From: Stercoripulliclostridium_A sp964480195
GTDB lineage: Bacteria; Bacillota; Clostridia; Christensenellales; DTU072
Assembly (NCBI GenBank): GCA_964480195.1
Contig: CAYZOJ010000002.1
Span: 4,028 to 68,027, forward strand
Direction: 5' to 3'
DNA: 64,000 bases
The notes under the pieces are model-generated. The model did no database searches and was not told where the DNA came from. It was given only the letters and a program-made list of their open reading frames with translations. Positions 17,176 through 26,750 of this stretch are shown here, piece after piece. Position 1 is the stretch's first letter. Every line of letters begins with the position of its first letter. A program made the position numbers and the translations under genes.

Positions 17176-18921
17176 ATGGAACGCAAATTCGGATATTTAC
17201 AACGGTTGTCGGGCTTATTGCGCCCGGACGGCAAAACGCTTTTACTGTTGGTCGGTCTATATGCATTGCAAACGCTATGCTCTCTTTTTATGCCTTACGT
17301 CATGAGCAGTATCGTCGAGGAAGGCATCAGGAACTCCGATTTAAATTACGTTCTTATAAGTTGCGCTATAATGTGCGCGCTCTCTTTGGTCGCGCTCGCG
17401 CTTGCGCTTATCATAAATAAGATTTCTTCGGGTTGGACGGCGAGATTTACCGTTTCTTTCCGTCGTCGCATATTCGAAAAGGTCAATACTTTTTCGTCCG
17501 AGCAGTTTTCGGCTATAGGAACAGGCGGACTTATCACGCGTTCGACAGAGGACGCAAGCTGGATAGAGGATACCGTGGGAATGCTTGTGCCGGTTCTCGG
17601 CGGTGTGCCCGTAATTATGATAGGCGGAGTCGTGCTGGCGATGCTTTCCGACCTTATTCTTCCTCTCATCATCATAGGAGTAACGGTACCGGTTTTGGCG
17701 ATTACGATTTTGATTGTTTCCAAGATGAGTACGCTTTGGGATAAATCCGAAAAATACGTCGACGAGCAGAACAGAATAATGCGCGAACGTTTTTCGGGCG
17801 TCAGAGTGATTAGGGCTTTCGACAGGGAAGCATACGAGCACGAGCGCACCAAAACTGCAACTCTCAATATGTGCAGAAGCTTTATAAAAGCCAACGTTCT
17901 CGGCGGTATGATACAGCCCATAGCGGAGCTTATACTTAATCTTGCGACCGTCGCGGTAATTTACGTGGGTGCGGTAAGACTCGAATCGAGCGACGCGCTC
18001 CGAGTGGGCGATGTCGTTGCGACGATACAGTACATTGCCCTCATTATAAACGCGATACTTACGATTTCCTGGACGATTTCGCTTATTCCTCGCGACAAAA
18101 TATGTTTAAGGCGCATATTCGAGATTTTGGATACGCCGACGAATCCCGACGAAGCTCTGTCCGACGGTAGGAAGCTTAAAGGCGCACTCTGTATGAAGAA
18201 CGTTTCGTTCAGATACCCGGGAGCTCAGGCGAACGCCATCGAGGCGGTTGATTTAGATATTGCGGACGGCGAAATCGTGGGCATTATCGGCGGAATAGGT
18301 AGCGGAAAAACCACTCTTGCCAAGCTTATACTCGATTTTTACAAGCCGACGGAAGGCAGTATTTCTTTGGGCGGTGAGGATTATTCGGATATCCCCGCCG
18401 GGACTGTCAGAGAGAATGTCGCGATAGCCCTACAAAAGAGTATGATATTTGAAGGCAGTGTAAAAGAAAACGTGCTTATGGGCAACAAAGACGCAACCGA
18501 TGAGGAAGTGTTCAACGCCATCGACGTTGCTCAAATGAGCGGATTTTTGGCGTCGCACCCCGAGGGCGCGGACTATATGCTAAAACAAGCCGGCACGAAC
18601 ATAAGCGGTGGACAGAAACAACGTCTTAACATAGCGCGTACGATGTTGAAGCCTGCGTCGGTCTATATTTTCGACGACAGTTTTTCGGCTCTCGACTATA
18701 TGACGGAAAGCGCGCTGAGAAAAGCCTTGAACGCGTATCTGAAAGGAAAAACGCAGATAATAATCACTCAACGTTCGGCAACGGCGATGCGTTGCGACAA
18801 AGTTTACGTAATGGACGGCGGAAGAGTGGCGGGAGCCGGAACGCACGAAGAACTTTTACGGACGTGCGCGGTTTACAGAGAGATTTACGAGTCCCAACTC
18901 GGAGGTAACGGTAATGTGTAA
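17176..18921 (+). CDS. ABC exporter half-transporter, degenerate-site subunit
   Basis: This 581-aa fused membrane/ATPase half-transporter has six transmembrane helices in residues about 20-310, then an ATPase domain with Walker A GGIGSGKTT, signature NISGGQKQR and Walker B VYIFDDS. The residue after the Walker B Asp is Asp instead of the catalytic Glu, as in the non-catalytic halves of heterodimeric exporters such as BmrC and TM287. The start at 17176 has AAAGAGG and opens just before the first helix. The 3' end overlaps the partner gene by 8 nt. Likely a multidrug or peptide exporter of unknown substrate. Confidence 0.93.
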   Translation: MERKFGYLQRLSGLLRPDGKTLLLLVGLYALQTLCSLFMPYVMSSIVEEGIRNSDLNYVLISCAIMCALSLVALALALIINKISSGWTARFTVSFRRRIFEKVNTFSSEQFSAIGTGGLITRSTEDASWIEDTVGMLVPVLGGVPVIMIGGVVLAMLSDLILPLIIIGVTVPVLAITILIVSKMSTLWDKSEKYVDEQNRIMRERFSGVRVIRAFDREAYEHERTKTATLNMCRSFIKANVLGGMIQPIAELILNLATVAVIYVGAVRLESSDALRVGDVVATIQYIALIINAILTISWTISLIPRDKICLRRIFEILDTPTNPDEALSDGRKLKGALCMKNVSFRYPGAQANAIEAVDLDIADGEIVGIIGGIGSGKTTLAKLILDFYKPTEGSISLGGEDYSDIPAGTVRENVAIALQKSMIFEGSVKENVLMGNKDATDEEVFNAIDVAQMSGFLASHPEGADYMLKQAGTNISGGQKQRLNIARTMLKPASVYIFDDSFSALDYMTESALRKALNAYLKGKTQIIITQRSATAMRCDKVYVMDGGRVAGAGTHEELLRTCAVYREIYESQLGGNGNV

Positions 18922-20692
18922 GAAGAATAAAGAAAAAAGAGATTATTCCGTTCCCGAAACCGTTTTGCGACTTGTCAAGGACCTCAAACCGATAAGCGGA
19001 TACCTTGTGTTTATATCGTTCGCGTGCGCTTTATCGGTAGCTCTCGGAGTGCTTGCGCCAAAGTATGTCGGAGATATGACGGACGTTATGTACGCATACG
19101 GAACAAGCGGATTTATGGATTTCGGATTCTTGTCGGAAACAGCCGTAAAGCTTGTGATAGTGTACGTGTTGTCTGCAATTCTTTCGACGGTAACGGTTGC
19201 GGTAATGCAACACATAGGCTCGCGTTACTATACTTACGAAATGCGTTCGAGAATCAGCGCAAAGCTAATTAGGTTACCCGTAAGCTATATTGACGGTACC
19301 GCAAACGGCGAATTGCTGTCGAGGATGATGGACGACGTTTCAGGGATGAGCGGTTCGATAAGCGTAATAATCGAAACGGTGATAAACGGAGTTTTGCGCA
19401 TAATAGCAATATCCGTCGCGTTGTTTTTGATACACCCCGCGATGGCGATTGCGGTAATAGCGTTCGTGCCGATATCGGTAATTCTTTCTGCGATTATTTC
19501 AAAAAAGAGCGAAGACAGTTGGCACGCGTTCAGAGAAGCGAACGGTAAATTCAAAGCGTTTGTCGAAGAGGATTACTCGGGATTCGATACCGTCAAAGCG
19601 TTCAATATGGAAGAACGTCAAAAGAAAATCGGCAGGGAGCTTACCGACGTCTATGCCGAAAAACAACGTAAGAGCTCGTATCTTTCGGGACTGGTACAGC
19701 CGATTATAGCGTTTACGGACAACATTGCGTACGTACTCGTTTGCGTACTCGGCGGGTTGTTCGCCATTCGCGGAGAGATAAGCGTCGGTATGGTGATAGA
19801 GGTAATACTTTACGCAAAAATGTTTGCGGGACCTCTCGAGAGTATCGCGTCCGGCATGAGTATGGTGCAGGACACATTGGTATGCGCTTCGAGAGTATAT
19901 AAACTGCTCGATTCCGAAGAAATGTCGGAGCCCGAAGAACGGCTCGAACCCGTCGGCAAAGGCGACGTCGAACTCACGAACGTTTGCTTTTCCTACGATA
20001 AGGACAAGCCTCTCATTAAGAATTTGAACGTCAAGGTCAAGGCGGGACAGAAAGTCGCCATAGTCGGACCGACAGGCGGAGGAAAAACGACGATAGTCAA
20101 TCTTCTGATGAGGTTTTACGATATAGATTCGGGCACTATAACCATAGACGGCACGGATATCTATAAGATGGATCGCGCGAGGCTGAGATCGGAATTCGCG
20201 ATGGTGTTACAGGATACTTGGCTTTTTAACGGCACCGTATTCCAAAACATCGCGTACGGCAAGGACGGAGCCACTCTCGAAGAAGTCAAAGAAGCCACGC
20301 GCAAGGCGCGTATCGACGGCTTTATAGAGGCTCTTCCCGACGGGTACGACACCGTCATAAACGAGGAAAGTACCAACATCAGCGGAGGGCAGAAGCAACT
20401 TTTGACTATTGCGAGGAGTTTTCTTGCCGACCGCAAGATGCTCATTCTCGACGAAGCGACGAGTAATGTCGATACGCGAACCGAACTTCTGATCCAAAAG
20501 AGTATGGACGAACTTTTAGAGGGTAGAACGTCGTTTGTCATAGCGCACAGGCTTTCCACAATCGTCAATGCCGACGTCATACTCGTAGTCAATGACGGTG
20601 AAATCGTCGAGCAGGGTACTCATTCCGAATTGATGGGCAGAGATTCGTTCTATAAAAAGATATATCGTAGCCAGTACGACGTTTTGGCGTAG
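18914..20692 (+). CDS. ABC exporter half-transporter, catalytic subunit
   Basis: The 592-aa partner of the upstream gene has six membrane helices (residues about 25-320) and a complete ATPase domain: Walker A GPTGGGKTT, signature NISGGQKQL, Walker B MLILDEATSNVD with catalytic Glu and switch His in IAHRLST. The overlapping start (ATGTGTAA) implies translational coupling and a heterodimer. The last codons are followed by about 100 nt of spacer and a new promoter, so the operon is bicistronic. Confidence 0.94.
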   Translation: MCKKNKEKRDYSVPETVLRLVKDLKPISGYLVFISFACALSVALGVLAPKYVGDMTDVMYAYGTSGFMDFGFLSETAVKLVIVYVLSAILSTVTVAVMQHIGSRYYTYEMRSRISAKLIRLPVSYIDGTANGELLSRMMDDVSGMSGSISVIIETVINGVLRIIAISVALFLIHPAMAIAVIAFVPISVILSAIISKKSEDSWHAFREANGKFKAFVEEDYSGFDTVKAFNMEERQKKIGRELTDVYAEKQRKSSYLSGLVQPIIAFTDNIAYVLVCVLGGLFAIRGEISVGMVIEVILYAKMFAGPLESIASGMSMVQDTLVCASRVYKLLDSEEMSEPEERLEPVGKGDVELTNVCFSYDKDKPLIKNLNVKVKAGQKVAIVGPTGGGKTTIVNLLMRFYDIDSGTITIDGTDIYKMDRARLRSEFAMVLQDTWLFNGTVFQNIAYGKDGATLEEVKEATRKARIDGFIEALPDGYDTVINEESTNISGGQKQLLTIARSFLADRKMLILDEATSNVDTRTELLIQKSMDELLEGRTSFVIAHRLSTIVNADVILVVNDGEIVEQGTHSELMGRDSFYKKIYRSQYDVLA

Positions 20693-20725
20693 TCTTCAAA
20701 AAGAGTACCGTTTTTCTAAAGCGGG

Positions 20726-20754
20726 TTTACAAAAGCCTGCTTATAATGTATAAT
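20726..20754 (+). promoter_or_regulatory. promoter of the YbjN-like gene
   Basis: TTTACA, 17 nt, TATAAT, with a leader of about 34 nt that carries CGGAGG. Confidence 0.75.
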
Positions 20755-20793
20755 ATAGCGTAGCAACATCAATTGAGCGGAGGTTATATAACA

Positions 20794-21264
20794 ATGGCAG
20801 AACAAAAAAACGTATATAAAGCATATCAAGCCTTCAAAAAATACTTGGACAGCATTGACTGGGAATACTATTCGAAAGAAGACAACGACGAAAGATACAC
20901 CATCGAAACGGCAACGAAAGGCGACGATTTTGCTATCCATCTTTTCTTTAACTTTATTGTAAAACCCGAGGTTATATACGTTTCATCCCCGATGCCGTAT
21001 AAAATTCCCGCCGAGAAACGTGCGGAAATAGCTATCGCCGTAAACATTGCAAACTACAAGCTCAGAGAGGGATGTTTCGACTATAATATCGAGAACGGCG
21101 CGATTTCTTTCCGGCTCACGCAAAGCATTAGGGGCGGAGCCACAATAAACAAAGAGATTTGCGAAAGCCTTTTGGGATTGGTGGTATCGACCGTTGAGAA
21201 TTATGACGATAAATTCGATATGATATCCAAGGGCAAGATGACACTTAAAGAACTCAAGGATTAG
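20794..21264 (+). CDS. YbjN-domain-like protein
   Basis: The 156-aa acidic soluble protein has an N-terminal helix, then strand pairs (DFAIHLFFNF, VIYVSSP) and the helix-rich EIAIAVNIANYKLREGCFDYN segment. This is the pattern of YbjN/type-III-chaperone-like folds, where the NYKLREGCFDYNxxxG part is characteristic. I prefer the ATG at 20794 over an upstream in-frame one because AGCGGAGG lies at the right distance. It is monocistronic and ends at a strong hairpin. Role unknown. Confidence 0.75.
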   Translation: MAEQKNVYKAYQAFKKYLDSIDWEYYSKEDNDERYTIETATKGDDFAIHLFFNFIVKPEVIYVSSPMPYKIPAEKRAEIAIAVNIANYKLREGCFDYNIENGAISFRLTQSIRGGATINKEICESLLGLVVSTVENYDDKFDMISKGKMTLKELKD

Positions 21265-21277
21265 TAAATACCGATAA

Positions 21278-21312
21278 TAAAAACGCGCAACCGATGAGTT
21301 GCGCGTTTTTTT
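21278..21312. terminator. bidirectional terminator
   Basis: 12-bp stem 21280-21291 / 21298-21309 with a 6-base loop and A/T runs on both sides, between convergent genes. Confidence 0.92.
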
Positions 21313-21323
21313 GTCGTAAAATT

Positions 21324-22010
21324 TTAGGTATGTAGGTTTCGTTTGAGCTCGGAAAGCAGTGGCTTCGAGTAGAATATTACAGTCGAAACGAATACCGATC
21401 CGCCGGCTATTGCCGTTATCAAAGCAAAAACGCGAGATTCGGTATCGGCGATTGCGGTAATCACGTAGGGCAATACCGAAAGTAGCGCGATACTTATAAG
21501 GTTCAAAATGAATTTATTCGGTTTTTTGTAATTGATGAGTAGGAATACGCCTATCATCAGCGTTGATACGAGATAAATCGTCGGAAGAATGTATTCCACT
21601 ATAATGCGAGGCTCGGGGAGCACCGTGCGAGTAGTGAAAAACACTACCGTCAATAAAAGTGCCTGTCCCGTTACTTTTTGCGGGAAATACTCGTTCTTTT
21701 TGATTGTTACTTTCAAGAAAACGTAAAAATAGAGAAGCAGTGCCGAGATTATCCAAGCGATTTTTACGTGTCCGTTGATAATCAATTCCGTGGCGACGGA
21801 CGCGACGATGACGTTTAACGCGACTATAATATATATTATGTCAAACAAGCTGGTCCTAAGCGGTTGTAACTTGGCGCGCTTGGGGAAAGCCGGTTCCATT
21901 TTCTTTATTTGCGCAGGCGACGTGCCCGCCGCGATTAAATCGGTATGACACAGCGGGCAGACGGTAGTCTTGGTCGAGATATTGACTTTGCAATAGGGAC
22001 ACCTGAGCAT
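21324..22010 (-). CDS. zinc-ribbon membrane protein (DUF6320-like)
   Basis: This 228-aa protein opens with a double zinc-knuckle CPYC-x10-CPLC (residues 4-21). A short basic/proline-rich linker follows, then six hydrophobic helices from about residue 53 to 215. The architecture matches DUF6320-type proteins of clostridia. Function unknown. The ATG follows the cysS stop by a single base (TAAAATG) and lacks its own Shine-Dalgarno, so it depends on translation of cysS. It is the last gene of the cluster. Confidence 0.75.
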   Translation of the reverse strand: MLRCPYCKVNISTKTTVCPLCHTDLIAAGTSPAQIKKMEPAFPKRAKLQPLRTSLFDIIYIIVALNVIVASVATELIINGHVKIAWIISALLLYFYVFLKVTIKKNEYFPQKVTGQALLLTVVFFTTRTVLPEPRIIVEYILPTIYLVSTLMIGVFLLINYKKPNKFILNLISIALLSVLPYVITAIADTESRVFALITAIAGGSVFVSTVIFYSKPLLSELKRNLHT

Positions 22011-22011
22011 T

Positions 22012-23409
22012 TTATTTGTTAGGCACCGCTTTTGCGCCGTCTTTGGTGTCGATGACGTTAAAGCCGAGAGAAGCGATTTTAGCGCGGATTTGGTCGGCGA
22101 GAGCGAAGTTTCTGGCGCGTTTTGCCTCGGCGCGTTCTTCGATTAAAGCCTTGACTTCCTCGGGTACTTCGACTTCGGGTTCGGAAGATTTGAGTTCGGG
22201 CGTTTTGGCGAGGTCGAGTCCGAATACCTTGTCGAAATAGACGGCGAGTTCGTAAATATCCTTGGATTTAGGTTCCTTAATTGCGGTAAAGAGAATCCCT
22301 AACGCGAGAGGAACGTTAATATCGTCCTCGATTGCTTCGATAAACTCCGCCTTGTAAGCGTCGAGTTTTTCTTTGGAAGTAGCGGTGTTCGACGCACGAT
22401 GTTGCGCAAGCGCTTCCATAAGACGGGCACGCGATGTTTTGGCACCTTCTATTCCCGGGAAGGTGAAATTGAGTTTCTTACGGTAGTGGGTGTTAAGGCA
22501 GAAGAAACGGAAGTCGAGAGCGGAATATCCCTTTTGTTCGAGGTCGGCTATAGTGTAGGTGTTTCCGAGGCTCTTGCTCATTTTTCCGCCGTCGACCATC
22601 ATAAATTCGCCGTGCATCCAGTAGTTGACGCTCTGCTTTCCGGTGAGAGCTTCGTTCTGCGCGATTTCGTTTTCGTGGTGAATCGGAATGTGGTCCACAC
22701 CGCCGGTGTGTATGTCGAATACTTTACCGAGGTACTTTTGGCTCATTGCCGAGCACTCGATATGCCAGCCGGGGTATCCCATGCCCCACGGGCTTTCCCA
22801 TTGCATTATGTGTAGGGGATCTGCCTTTTTCCAAAGAGCGAAGTCGGCGGGATGACGCTTTTCGCTATTGACTTCGACGCGCGCGCCTGCAAGCTGATCG
22901 TCGAGGTTGGCGCGAGAAAGGCAACCGTAGCGGGGGAATTTGCTTATATCGAAATAAATGCCGTCCGACGTTTCGTAGCTGTAACCCGCCGATTCGAGAG
23001 CCAATACGTACTTAATCATATCGTCGATGTGGTCGGTGGCTTTTGCGATGATTTCGGGCTTGCCGATGTTGAGTTTTGCGAGGTCTGTAAAGAATATATC
23101 GGAATAGAATTTGGCTATTTCCCAAGGCGTTTTGTTTTGTTCTCTGCTTGCGACAGCCATTTTGTCTTCGCCGTCGTCAGAGTCCGCCATGAGATGTCCG
23201 ACGTCCGTAATGTTCATTGCGCCTTTGATTTTGTAGCCTTCGAGTTTGAGGGTACGGCGTACGAGATCCATAAATACATACGTGCGGAGATTGCCTATAT
23301 GAGCATAGTTATAGACGGTGGGTCCGCAAGAGTACATTGTTACGAGGTTTTCGCGAATGGGCTTAAAATCTTCTTTTGTTCTTGTTAACGTATTGTAAAA
23401 ACGTAACAT
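22012..23409 (-). CDS. cysS: cysteinyl-tRNA synthetase
   Basis: The 465-aa class I synthetase is full length and charges tRNA-Cys in the cytoplasm. The HIGH motif is YAHIGNLR, with the zinc ligand Cys28 in MYSCGPTVYN. The second zinc-site segment is GWHIECSAMS and the KMSKS loop is GGKMSKSLGNT. The start is preceded by AAAGGAG at a rather long distance, about 11 nt. It lies 49 nt downstream of cysE, as in Bacillus and most clostridia, tying Cys synthesis to Cys-tRNA formation. Confidence 0.97.
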   Translation of the reverse strand: MLRFYNTLTRTKEDFKPIRENLVTMYSCGPTVYNYAHIGNLRTYVFMDLVRRTLKLEGYKIKGAMNITDVGHLMADSDDGEDKMAVASREQNKTPWEIAKFYSDIFFTDLAKLNIGKPEIIAKATDHIDDMIKYVLALESAGYSYETSDGIYFDISKFPRYGCLSRANLDDQLAGARVEVNSEKRHPADFALWKKADPLHIMQWESPWGMGYPGWHIECSAMSQKYLGKVFDIHTGGVDHIPIHHENEIAQNEALTGKQSVNYWMHGEFMMVDGGKMSKSLGNTYTIADLEQKGYSALDFRFFCLNTHYRKKLNFTFPGIEGAKTSRARLMEALAQHRASNTATSKEKLDAYKAEFIEAIEDDINVPLALGILFTAIKEPKSKDIYELAVYFDKVFGLDLAKTPELKSSEPEVEVPEEVKALIEERAEAKRARNFALADQIRAKIASLGFNVIDTKDGAKAVPNK

Positions 23410-23458
23410 TAGTCATCGTTCTCCTTTGAGTAGAGTGTCGTTTTGGCTCTTTTGCTCC

Positions 23459-24001
23459 CTAACGGTAGAGAGCGTCATATTTTTTTCCGAATCTACGGAC
23501 TATTTTACCCGGGATACCTACGATGGTGCAGTCGGAGGGCACGTCTTTTAGGACGACGGAGCCTGCGCCGATTTTGACGTTGTCGCCGATTTTTACGGGT
23601 CCGAGTATCTTGGCTCCCGCCGATATCATGACGTTGTTTCCGACAGTCGGGTGGCGTTTTCCGGTTTCTTTGCCGGTGCCTCCGAGGGTTACTCCTTGAT
23701 ATATAACCACGTCGTTGCCTATTTCGGCGGTTTCTCCGATGACGACTCCTGCGCCGTGGTCGATAAAAAGCCCCGAGCCTATTTTTGCCCCGGGGTGGAT
23801 TTCTATACCCGTTTTATGCCTTGCACGTTGGCTTATGACGCGCGCGATAAGATATAATCCGTGTTCGTACAATCTGTGTGCGATACGGTAACAAAACAGA
23901 GCTCTTATGCCCGGGTAAGTCAGCAGGATTTCAAGAGTACTACGGGCGGCGGGGTCCTTTTGACGGCACGCCCGCACGTCCGATTTGAGATTGTCAAGCA
24001 T
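23459..24001 (-). CDS. cysE: serine O-acetyltransferase
   Basis: This 180-aa protein is the short form of CysE (EpsC type) that makes O-acetylserine from serine and acetyl-CoA. The N-terminal helical segment ends with RIAHRLYE. The left-handed beta-helix starts at EIHPGAKIGSGLFIDHG and carries the catalytic His/Asp (FIDHGAGVVIG). The GVTLGGTGKETGKRHP loop is also present. The N-terminal dimer-of-trimers extension of the E. coli enzyme is absent. It is immediately followed by cysS. Confidence 0.95.
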   Translation of the reverse strand: MLDNLKSDVRACRQKDPAARSTLEILLTYPGIRALFCYRIAHRLYEHGLYLIARVISQRARHKTGIEIHPGAKIGSGLFIDHGAGVVIGETAEIGNDVVIYQGVTLGGTGKETGKRHPTVGNNVMISAGAKILGPVKIGDNVKIGAGSVVLKDVPSDCTIVGIPGKIVRRFGKKYDALYR

Positions 24002-24045
24002 ATATAATATTTATGCGGGGACTGAGAGTTTTGCCCCCGCATAAA

Positions 24046-25461
24046 TTATCTTGCCGGATATTTCCCCGATGAAGGCGAGCGCGAACCCGCTTTGGCGATT
24101 TTGCCTTTGGTTTTCTTTTCCGCTCTGGGATCTCCGGGTTGACCCGCCTTGGTGGGCTTGCTGTTACCCGCATAGGTATGAGGCTTGTTGCCCTTCGGAA
24201 CGTAAGCGACGGTTTGAGCGGGACGGTTACGGAAGAAGAACGGAAGGAGGATCGTTACAAACGGGAGCACGAGAAGGATGGGGAACATCATATTGAATAC
24301 GATGTTGATGCCTGCTCCGCCACGGAAGTCGGTAAAGCTCGTCGTAAAGTAATTGGAAAGAGCCGTCGAAACGCCTTCGCTCGAAAGTTCGGTAAGTTCA
24401 AGGAACGCGGGACACAGTAGCGTCAAAATACCGCATATCAATATGAACAAGGGAATGACGTGGACGCGCCTCGAAGTGTAGCTGAACAATCTGCCGATGT
24501 TGATGAGTATCTCGATTACGCAGAGGATTATGGTAAGGCAGAGGAAAACGATAGTGCCGTAAGTGGCTATATGTTTTACTATCTTCAATCCGTCGTAATC
24601 GCCGTTCTCGTCCTTTTCGATTTTGATATCGTCGGCGCGGTCGCGCATATAGCGGAGGTAATACCAGCTCTTGCCTTGCATCGCGTCGAGATTTTCGATG
24701 ATGTCGATACGGTCTTCGCTGAGCATAGGCGTACGGAAGAGCGCTTTAACGACGTCAAACACGGTGATGTCGATAGCCACCATTCCGAGGTCTTCGCAGA
24801 GCCAAACGCTTTCAGGCTCGGTGTAGTCGTCGTAATGGAACTTTTCGCCCTGAACGAGTTCGTATTCGACGTAGTCGTAAATACCCTTAGGCCAATCGCC
24901 GTCGTTGGGGACTTGGAAGTCCAGCACGCCTTTTTCCAGTTTGATGTAGCCGATGGAAGAAAGCGACATATACGTGTCGTCGGTGCTGAGCGAAAGCTCG
25001 ATGTTCGAGAGGGTGTCCGTCGAAATGAAAGCGGAGCTCAAAAGAACGCCGAGGAACGCGATGATAAGAATCAAAGAAATTATCGGACACAGCGCGCCGA
25101 AATAGCGCGTGCGAGAGAAGTAGGCGTCGAAGTCGAAGTTGACGTCGGCGTACGCGTCGGCGTATTTACCGAGTTTCTTTTCTCTTTTATTGCGTTCGGC
25201 GGTGTTGTAAAGACTATGCGACTTTAATTCCTGCGCGAGGATATTGGGGTCGTAGTCACTGCGCTCCACCTTGTCGAGAAGCTCTTTGTACTGTTTGCGT
25301 CTTGCTTTGAGCCTTGCGCGGGCATAGGGCGAATCGCATTCTTTGATGTCGTACCTGAGCTCTGCAATTTTGCGTTTGAGCAAGTCGATGAGGACGGCTT
25401 CGTCGTGCTCTGTCCAGCTTGCCGTAAACATTTTTGCCGTAGTTAAGGGTGCTTGTGCCAT
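24046..25461 (-). CDS. polytopic membrane protein of unknown function
   Basis: The 471-aa protein begins with a charged helical region (residues about 15-70). A first membrane helix lies near 118-145, followed by an outside domain of about 160 aa rich in acidic residues (DDTYMSLSSIGYIKLE, YDYVEYELVQGEKF). Three more helices are near 305-333, 340-365 and 385-412, and the C-terminus is a basic Pro/Gly/Lys tail. I recognise no family. Its own promoter and an AGGAG site precede the ATG. It sits between ychF and cysE in the same direction. Confidence 0.7.
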   Translation of the reverse strand: MAQAPLTTAKMFTASWTEHDEAVLIDLLKRKIAELRYDIKECDSPYARARLKARRKQYKELLDKVERSDYDPNILAQELKSHSLYNTAERNKREKKLGKYADAYADVNFDFDAYFSRTRYFGALCPIISLILIIAFLGVLLSSAFISTDTLSNIELSLSTDDTYMSLSSIGYIKLEKGVLDFQVPNDGDWPKGIYDYVEYELVQGEKFHYDDYTEPESVWLCEDLGMVAIDITVFDVVKALFRTPMLSEDRIDIIENLDAMQGKSWYYLRYMRDRADDIKIEKDENGDYDGLKIVKHIATYGTIVFLCLTIILCVIEILINIGRLFSYTSRRVHVIPLFILICGILTLLCPAFLELTELSSEGVSTALSNYFTTSFTDFRGGAGINIVFNMMFPILLVLPFVTILLPFFFRNRPAQTVAYVPKGNKPHTYAGNSKPTKAGQPGDPRAEKKTKGKIAKAGSRSPSSGKYPAR

Positions 25462-25517
25462 TTTACTCTCCTATAGCGTGCGTACGTAAACGCGCGTACG
25501 CGGATACACTTATAAAC

Positions 25518-25546
25518 AGTATACAATAACTTAAACGCTATTTCAA
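25518..25546 (-). promoter_or_regulatory. promoter of the membrane-protein / cysE / cysS unit
   Basis: Minus strand: TTGAAA, 17 nt, TATACT. The leader of about 50 nt contains a GCGTACG/CGTACGC palindrome before AGGAG. Confidence 0.75.
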
Positions 25547-25612
25547 GACTATATCAAAAAATTTCAAAAATTTCCGTTAAATTTTCCGTCGAGTGTCGTG
25601 CGGAGTGCCTCC

Positions 25613-25648
25613 GTATAAACTTAAGACCGCCTTTTCGGCGGTCTTAAG
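25613..25648 (-). terminator. hairpin terminator downstream of ychF
   Basis: 12-bp perfect stem 25620-25631 / 25637-25648 with a 5-base loop. The following T-run on the minus strand is short (TTTAT), so efficiency is uncertain. Confidence 0.7.
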
Positions 25649-25655
25649 GGATTGC

Positions 25656-26741
25656 TTAGACGTTAAAGCGGAACAAGACGACGTCGCCTTCGCGCATTAC
25701 GTAGTCCTTGCCTTCGCTTCGGACCTTACCGCGTTCTTTTGCGACGTTGAACGAACCGCATTCCAAAAGCGTGTCGCAATCGACAATTTCCGCGCGAATG
25801 AAACCGCGTTCGAAATCGGTATGTATTTTGCCTGCCGCTTGCGGAGCTTTGGTGCCGACAGGTATCGTCCAGGCGCGGGTTTCTTTTTCGCCGGCGGTAA
25901 GGAAGCTCATAAGCCCCAAAAGACGATAGGAGCTCTTTATGAGTTGGTCAAGACCGGAGCAGGAAATGCCGAGTTCGGACATGAACAATTCGCGCTCGTC
26001 TTCGGGCATCGAACGGAGCTCGGCTTCGGTTTCGGCACAGAGCACGATGACCTCACTGCCTTCTTTTTCCGCGTGGGCTTTTACCTCTTTGACCATATCG
26101 TTGTCGGGGTCGTCGCCGTCCGAAACGTTCGCGCAGTAGATAACTTTTTTGGTTGTCAAAAGATAAAGGCTGTCGACGTATTCTTTTTCTTCGGGGGTGA
26201 GTTCGACCGTCCTTGCGCACTTGCCCGCGGACAGCGCGTCAAATACTTTTTGCTGTATTTCAAGCTCTGCAAGATACTTTTTGTCCCCGCCTTTCATTGC
26301 CGTGCGAGTTTTGTCCATACGGCGAGTTAAGGTATCCAAATCCGAGAGTATGAGTTCCAAATCTATCGTTTCGATGTCGCGAAGAGGAGATATGCTTCCG
26401 TCAACGTGAGTGATGTTTTCGTTTTGGAAACAGCGTACGACGTGTACGAGCGCGTCTACCTCTCTGATGTGGGAAAGGAACTTGTTGCCGAGTCCTTCGC
26501 CTTTGCTTGCGCCCTTGACGAGTCCCGCGATGTCCACGAATTCTATTGTCGTGTAAACTATGCGTTTGCAGTTGTAAAGAGATGCGAGTTTAGGCAGTCT
26601 TTCGTCCGGGACCTGAACTATTCCGACGTTCGGTTCGATCGTGCAGAAAGGGTAGTTTGCGACTTCCGCTTTTGCCGAAGTCAACGCGTTGAAGAGTGTG
26701 CTTTTGCCTACGTTTGGTAAGCCGAGAATACCGAGTTTCAT
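25656..26741 (-). CDS. ychF: ribosome-associated ATPase YchF/OLA1
   Basis: The 361-aa Obg-family protein binds ATP rather than GTP. G1 is GLPNVGKST (residues 6-14), G3 is DIAGLVKGASKGEGLG, and the G4 position is YCANVSD instead of NKxD, as expected for the ATP-preferring YchF group. A helical insertion and the C-terminal TGS-like domain (WTIPVGTKAPQAAGKIH, then EGKDYVMREGDVVLFRF) complete the protein. AAGGAG precedes the ATG. It follows sigH by 9 nt and is probably co-transcribed with it. Confidence 0.97.
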   Translation of the reverse strand: MKLGILGLPNVGKSTLFNALTSAKAEVANYPFCTIEPNVGIVQVPDERLPKLASLYNCKRIVYTTIEFVDIAGLVKGASKGEGLGNKFLSHIREVDALVHVVRCFQNENITHVDGSISPLRDIETIDLELILSDLDTLTRRMDKTRTAMKGGDKKYLAELEIQQKVFDALSAGKCARTVELTPEEKEYVDSLYLLTTKKVIYCANVSDGDDPDNDMVKEVKAHAEKEGSEVIVLCAETEAELRSMPEDERELFMSELGISCSGLDQLIKSSYRLLGLMSFLTAGEKETRAWTIPVGTKAPQAAGKIHTDFERGFIRAEIVDCDTLLECGSFNVAKERGKVRSEGKDYVMREGDVVLFRFNV

Positions 26742-26750
26742 TTTGCTCCT

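Noticed and set aside
22399..23388. Plus-strand frames opposite cysS
   Set aside because: cysS has all class I synthetase motifs on the minus strand and covers the same DNA, so the plus frames are shadows.
24460..25227. 255-aa plus-strand frame opposite the membrane protein gene
   Set aside because: Shadow frame. The minus strand has a promoter, ribosome site, membrane helices and a cluster context, while the plus frame has none.
25467..25517. GCGTACG palindromes as a riboswitch or T-box before the cysE/cysS unit
   Set aside because: The leader is only about 50 nt and lacks the T-box sequence and a specifier stem. The short palindrome alone does not support a regulatory RNA.
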